From Cladopsammia gracilis (lineage: Eukaryota; Cnidaria; Anthozoa; Scleractinia; Dendrophylliidae), in the NCBI GenBank assembly GCA_022457155.1, contig JAJGOT010000418.1, forward strand, positions 607,501-671,500: 64,000 nt of DNA, given 5' to 3'. The notes below the pieces were generated by a model. It saw nothing but the letters and a program-made list of their open reading frames with translations. It was not told the origin of the DNA and ran no database searches. The position numbers and the translations under genes were made by a program. The number at the start of each line of letters is the position of its first letter. The stretch's first letter is position 1. Of this stretch, positions 58,301 to 64,000 are shown piece after piece.

Positions 58301-61300
58301 TGCTTTGCAACAGTGGTAGATGGGTCCGCTGTGAGCGGTCGGGCACTTGAAATACAGCGTTGGGCAGCTGGAAGTGAGTTCTTGCTGGCCGGCCGAAAGA
58401 TGTTTCGCATCGATCTAAAAGGTTTTTCAATCGAAATACGTGTTTTGATGCGTATCTACCTTTCAATAATAAAACTTAGTCTGAGCTGAGCATGTGTACC
58501 TCGGTGGCGTAGTGGGTTGGGTCCGGGATTTGGACTCGGCCAGCCCCGGGTTCGATTGATGCTCAGCATCCTTTTTTTTTTGCGTTCGTCAAAAATCCTT
58601 ACGTTTAATTTTAAAAAAATATCGAACCGTGTCAGTGTGAAAACATAAGCTTACCGCAATATTGCGTTACAACAGGAGCCTTTGATTTTTTTTTTTGGCA
58701 TACGGTATTTCTAGGCTGGTATGCTCTCAGCCCTTCAAATTACTTTTATCTTTTAACAGCAAGAATCTTAAAGACCTACCTTCACCCAAGATGTTGCGGT
58801 CGTTTGATTTTGTTTTGAAATGCTGCATTGTTCATACGCATGATCTGACTGGTTGCATGCATTCAAGCGTGAATTTCGTGTTACACGAAATTCAGCACAG
58901 AAAGTGATCACGGCGCGCACAGCATTTTGGGTGAAGGTCGGCCTTTAAGTATCTGTGACTCTGGTGTCGTTATCTAAAGAGTTCCACAGGTTAGCAGCAT
59001 TATACGAAATTGATTTCTTTAAAAATTCTGTTTAGGTAGAGGCAATAAAAATGCGAGTTTCCTCCTAAAATAAGAAAGCGTGACTTGTCAAGCATCTTAA
59101 AAGATGGCTGTACAGGCTGTTATCTACGCAATTCCTAGATTATTTTTTTTTCGTAGATATTTATATATCTTAATCTTTTATACATGTACAGTTTCAGAAT
59201 TTTTAGTTATGTTTTTATATAGATTAGGTCAGTTTAATTCACTTTTAAAGCCTTGAGACTGGAGACACCCCTGAAGGCACAATATACTCATGGTATAGTG
59301 TATGAAAGACAATTTGCTTCAACAAGATGAAACATGTCTGGTTACTGGCCAATCTGAACACTTTGTTATGGTTGAATTGGCATGCAGGAAAATTGACTAA
59401 AAGTTTCCTGTTCTTACCTTTGATAAGGGAATCAGAAGATTAAGGTCAAATGACAAAATCACTCTTGTGAGAAGCACTATGAACGTTACATAGGCAGCAT
59501 TCTCAAAGTCTGTCAGTTGTACCTTGGAAAAAGGAAACAGATACAAATTTTCACCTTTGTGTGTACATGTTTGGATGAAATGTTCAAATTCGAATGAAAG
59601 CAACAGGACAGTACCTTCTTACAAGTATAATATGCTACTGCTATTGTGTTTTTCTATACTTAAACAAAACGAAATTTAAAACGTTTTGTCAATTTTGACC
59701 GTGGACACCCTTTTGGAGAATTAATTTTCTAGCAAGGATAATCATTGCTTACCTCAGTTGGCCTGAATTCCACTCTCCACCCAATGGAAGAGTTGGGAGG
59801 GGGCGGCTTGAACCTCATGGTCTGCCAGTTGGTGGACTGAATATTCTGACAAAAGATGATGTATTGTTAGTAAATTCTCTAAAATATAATCCATAATTTA
59901 TAAAGCATATTTAGTCTAGATGTTTTGGGCTTAGTCAGTCCTTCATCAGTTACAATGTATGATCACATTTAATTATATAAGTGCACCTAGTGCTTCTAAC
60001 TTTATTCAAATGTGACCAGCTTCCATTGGAAAACGTACGGTATATAATTTCTGAAATGCTTATTGAGGCATGGTTTCCAGTCAAAAGTACCACTAAGTGG
60101 CTTGTAACACATGTACAGCCATAATGCACTGTACACATACCTCAAAGTGATTAGTGTTCTGTTCGTCATCCTCATGAATGTGTTCATGGAACAGTGTCAA
60201 AGGGTCACGGATGAACAAATGAGCATAATGGCGGGCTAACTGTTCATCAATGCCTGGAATGGAAATCAAAACAACCATGAAAAAGGTTAATAGAAAACAA
60301 CATGATAACTACATCCTGAATCATCTTGAATTAACGGAAGTTTTGCATTTAGTTGTACTGACTGTTTTGTTGTGATGTTAAACAACACAAGCGCTCTTCA
60401 CTTTTGCATGGCAGATTGCTTAAATGACGTACAGCAATTTCTTAGCAGAAGCAATGACTTAATTTATTTTTCAATTCCACGCACAATTAAGATTTTTTTT
60501 AGATTATTTCTGAAATTCCTCTTGTAACACAAAGTAGATAATTTGTATGCAGTGAATGGTAATAACCTGCATCTACAAGCTGCTGATAAATTTCCTTGTC
60601 ATGCACCAAGTCAATATCACTGTACTTATTTCCCTCTGGAGACAGATATGTACTGATTGACTCATATCGGGACTTGGGAATGACAAATCTGTTTTCTTTC
60701 AGGGGCTGAAGAAATGAAAAAAATAAATAAATAAAATAAAAACAATAAACTTCAGAAACTAATTACTTTAATTAGGCTACTATACAATGTACAGTACAAT
60801 GCCTAGCAGTCAGTAGGCCTTTGTACGGGATGACCCCAGGGAGTCTTGGATGCGGATCACTGAAATCAGTGTAGCTACATGTGTACAAACAAATATTAAG
60901 TGGTTTTAACCTGCATAGTTCAGGAGGCGGGATGTCACAAAATTAATGTTCAAAAGTCAAATGCCAAAGATGAAAATATGGAGAAATCAGAATTCAATCA
61001 GTTGAATTTTTTATGACAGAGTATAAAGAGATGGGGTTGGAGGGGGTATTTTTTTTTTTTTTTTTTACTGGAGGGGGTATTTACAATCTATGAGAAAGAC
61101 GACTGCACTTCACCTGCGCGCAAGTTGCTCTGTTGCATAAAACCTTACGTTATTCTATTTGCTGTTTTTGTACATAAGACAAACACTGTACATATACTGC
61201 TGGGCATCTAAAACCATATACATGCATAATAAATAAATTTTACACTTGAAATTCAGAGTTGTTCACAAAGCTAATAATAATATTATTAACAAAGTTAATA

Positions 61301-61302
61301 AT

Positions 61303-61356
<54 letters not shown>

Positions 61357-63465
61357 TTATTTTGGAGAAAACTGGCATAAAACATTATTGTGCTTCACCT
61401 CCAGGCCTCTCTCCTCTGGAGTACGATCATCTACTGCACCTGCAATCACACACCATCGGCAATCCAGATCTGACAGATAGCCTCGGAGTATTGGGGTGCC
61501 TGCAGACAGTGCCATCTACAGGAATACATGCAAAACAAACATTGTCATCCCTTTTACCCTGGAATAACAGGACATGATGCAAACATAAGATAACAATACA
61601 AAAAAGATAACTACTTGCTGTTTTAACACAAAAGGTTCAAAGGGAAAGATTTCAACTCCAACATCACTTGAATTTTGTCTTATGTTTAGTTTGGACTTTT
61701 GTGCCTTAAAACAGACTGTCAGGGCAAAACGTAGAGAATAAAAAATTCCCAGATTATTTCACAATTAAGGTGAAGTTAATTATTATTTTCAGCTGTCGTG
61801 AAAATAAAGTAAGAGTTGTCATTATTAAGTATATTTACCACAATAGGAGTGACGACTGCCAACTGATCATACAGGTACCTTGCTTCACTGATGCTACAAG
61901 CTTGGAAAGTCATCTGCAAGACAGCGGCAAAAAAGCATAATGCTGTTAGCAGTTGTATTTTTTATAGTAGTTAGTCTTTTTTGTTGCTTGTAATTAATAA
62001 AATGTAATTAATAGTTTTTAGTACATTATATGGATAGATTATATAGTTTTAACTGAATCTTTTACTATTTAATTTGTTGAGGTCCATAGGGTATTGAATG
62101 ATCGATCAATTGAGCATAACAATTTTTCACTAGAATGCAGTTAAGTTCTGTTTACAAGCTATGCAAGTGATCCATCAGATTTGTATGCATCTCTTGTACT
62201 TATACATGTAGCAACAATGATTATTGCTATCCCAGTCACCCATTCCCCTTTGGTAGTAAATGTAGATCAGCAAGGTTAGCCCCTCATGAGGCTACCCCCT
62301 TCCTTCAGTAGTGCTACCCCACACCCATTCCCCTCATATGATAGTCGATCAGGCATGTTACCCCCTCACAAGGCTATCCCTCCCTTTAAATGGTAGTAGA
62401 TCAGGTATGTTACTCCCTCACAAGGTTACCCTCTCCCTTCAGTATTGCTACTAGTGGATTACACATTACCTGAAGACAACACATCCCCATGCCAAATCCC
62501 ATTGCATCCAAGTAGATGTGATCAGGCTGGGCAGCCTGTGCACCTTCTCCCTCAACATCAGGAAATGTTTCAATAAATGGGGAAGGAGTGTTCTCATCCT
62601 TAAAGACTGTTGATTAAAATGAAACCACAATAACAGTACAGCTCAATAGCTTGTAATCAAAGGCTCCTTCGAGCCAACCCATGAATACGAAATGCTGACG
62701 GTAACGCAATATTGCACTTTACGCATGTAACGATTTTTGACGAACGCAAACAAACAAAAAAAACATTAACTTTCAGTTCGAAAAAAATAAAAAAAATAAA
62801 ACATAAATCCGTCCTGGGCGAAGATCAAACTCATGTCCTTCAGTTGCCTCTGGCTCTATTGTCCGACTACTTATCCACTATGCTACCTACAATGTAGGAT
62901 TTATAGAGATTTGAATTTACAAAATACAAATTAGATGACATAAATTCGGGAATCATTTATTATACAACTACTTGTTTTTACCTCCAAGCAATATTTTTTA
63001 CGAATCAATTGACTATCCATAGTTTATATTTGGTATTTCTCAAATTGATTTTCCTTAAGTTGTATACAGCGTATTGTTAATTGATGTAGAAATAATGGAA
63101 AATTCCCGAATTTACGTCATCTAATTAGCATTTTGTAAATTCAAATCTCTATAACTCACTAACGCAATGTTAAAAACAAGAAATATTTAACTATTCAACT
63201 TTTCAATATACATAGAGTTGGTTAAGCCAAAAAAAAATGCGGGTTAGGTGCACTTGAAAACAAGACACTGTGTGGTTCTCAGAGGTTTGACCAAAATACA
63301 TGTACAACTGAAGCAAAAAAAAAAAAAAAACAAGAATTATACATTGTATCACTACATTGCATAGATCTGGATTAGGTGTCTGTTTTAAAATAATTACTTG
63401 ACTTACTTGGAACATTGATAGCAACTTTTGAGCCTCTACGTTCTCTGATATTCCTGGTTAGGGTG
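55315..63465 (-). CDS. GCLC: Glutamate-cysteine ligase catalytic subunit, C-terminal 12 exons (5' end outside window)
   Basis: Exons from 5' to 3': 63407-63465, 62470-62606, 61839-61913, 61399-61515, 60567-60705, 60141-60253, 59753-59845, 59418-59522, 57302-57383, 56882-56976, 55983-56103, 55315-55559. All joins keep phase, giving about 459 residues, matching roughly residues 176 to the end of human GCLC (637 aa). GCLC makes gamma-glutamylcysteine, the rate-limiting step of glutathione synthesis, with GCLM as modifier. Recognised stretches are [106 protein letters not shown] and [13 protein letters not shown]. The segment before [11 protein letters not shown] is variable and acidic, as in other animals. 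The first ~175 residues must lie beyond 64000. Confidence 0.95.
56187..56660. repeat. 41-bp minisatellite, about 11 copies, in a GCLC intron
   Basis: Unit TGCCTTGATGGAATGCCAGC plus CCATCCCATGCTACTAACTCC, with frequent small indels. It occupies most of the 777-bp intron between exons 56882-56976 and 55983-56103. Confidence 0.93.
57384..59417. other. Large GCLC intron with a SINE and unclassified repeats
   Basis: Contains a SINE at 58480-58690 (listed). Open frames at 57601-57876 (+) and 57926-58350 (+) have some codon-like character (an ATG followed by [12 protein letters not shown]), and might be relics of a retroelement, but I cannot place them in a family. Confidence 0.4.
58480..58690 (+). 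mobile_element. tRNA-related SINE, family shared with 62645-62895
   Basis: The head has TGGCGTAGTGGGTTGG (A-box like) and GGGTTCGATT (B-box like), with a 5-bp anticodon-type stem CCGGG/CTCGG and outer TGAGCAT/ATGCTCA pairing. The body is TTTGCGTTCGTCAAAAATCC, TTACG, GCAATATTGCGTTAC and GGAGCCTTTGATT. It is not a canonical tRNA because the T stem does not pair. Confidence 0.7.
62645..62895 (-). mobile_element. tRNA-related SINE, second copy, opposite orientation
   Basis: Read on the minus strand: TAGCATAGTGGATAAG (A-box like), GAGTTTGATCTTC (B-box like), a T-rich linker, TTTGCGTTCGTCAAAAATCG, GCAATATTGCGTTAC and GGAGCCTTTGATTAC. The body is the same as in the copy at 58480-58690, but the head is a different tRNA-like sequence. 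It lies in the GCLC intron just upstream of exon 62470-62606. Confidence 0.7.
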
Positions 63466-64000
63466 CTAAAATAAATAATGTGAAATGACATGAAAATAAA
63501 TAGTCAGTTTGCTAGCGAAAGCAAATGAAATAACATGAACATTTAAAATGTAATATGTGCTATCCTTTGGCATGATTTAAAGCTGGTTTATTAACAATTT
63601 TTCCACTTAGAGCTCTTTTTACCTTTGTGAAAACCTACAATAACAGTCACATTTGTTTGTAACAGTGTCAGCTTTCCTCCCCTTCAATCTTCACGATGCT
63701 ACAGTAAAAAAAATTATGCAAACCCAACATTGGGGAGAGAGGAGCAACTTTGGGGGAGAGGATCGAGAGACATACTTTTTTAAACAGTATTTTTCATTGT
63801 AGTTTTTAAGTGCTTATAAATATTTTATTATAATAATTATTATTATGGTCCACACATGCTTTACATTCTGGACTTTTCGTGGAGTATGTCAAGTAATTAC
63901 AGGTATATTATATGTCAGGGCATCTGACAAGATGTGATGGGGATCCGCATTATTCTCTATATTCCGCATCCTCCGCATTTTTGGAGCATTTTCTGCATAA
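63466..64000. other. GCLC intron running off the window
   Basis: AT-rich intron sequence. I searched for the next upstream GCLC exon and found none before the window end. Confidence 0.5.

Noticed and set aside
58490..58562. Functional tRNA gene
   Set aside because: The anticodon-type stem pairs, but the T stem does not, the D arm is too long, and it heads a SINE body found again at 62.7 kb.

Overview
This is eukaryotic nuclear DNA, most likely from an anthozoan cnidarian (a stony coral or relative). Three things point there: intron-rich metazoan housekeeping genes with GT-AG splice sites, AT-rich introns full of short inverted-repeat elements (MITEs), tRNA-derived SINEs and minisatellites, and a truncated Penelope-like retroelement. 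The taxon is an inference from style and gene content; nothing in the window proves it. All exon models were joined by eye from reading frame, splice sites and phase, and none has transcript support.

Layout. 511-3717 (+): a two-exon failed-axon-connections (FAXC-like) GST-fold protein. 5455-7047 (+): an intronless GPI mannosyltransferase 4 (PIGZ), followed by a 14-bp minisatellite. 10.1-18.6 kb (mostly -): a locally duplicated block holding one intact single-domain granulin gene, one dead granulin copy, two decayed THAP-like fragments and a very uniform 37-copy, 35-bp satellite. 20037-20855 (+): a single-exon coiled-coil protein. 22994-38522 (-): a complete 15-exon TRMT11 gene (tRNA m2G10 methyltransferase, 452 aa). 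Its introns hold a 5'-truncated Penelope element, SINEs, several foldback elements, three minisatellites (55, 52 and 17 bp) and a partial duplicate of its own exon 6. 38606-40411: a 65-bp minisatellite starting about 80 bp upstream of the TRMT11 start codon. 42281-45379 (-): a three-exon type II membrane protein resembling a fucosyltransferase. 49622-52041 (-): two related two-exon genes for short secreted, dibasic-site peptide precursors of no family I recognise; one copy has a damaged signal-peptide exon. 55315-63465 (-): the last twelve coding exons of GCLC (glutamate-cysteine ligase catalytic subunit); its 5' part lies beyond the window.

The genes do not form one pathway: GPI anchor synthesis, tRNA modification and glutathione synthesis sit next to each other without obvious functional linkage. 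The most unusual material is the secreted-peptide pair, the granulin duplication, the minisatellite against the TRMT11 promoter, and the nested or abutting TTAA-flanked MITEs, one of which carries tandem repeats inside.
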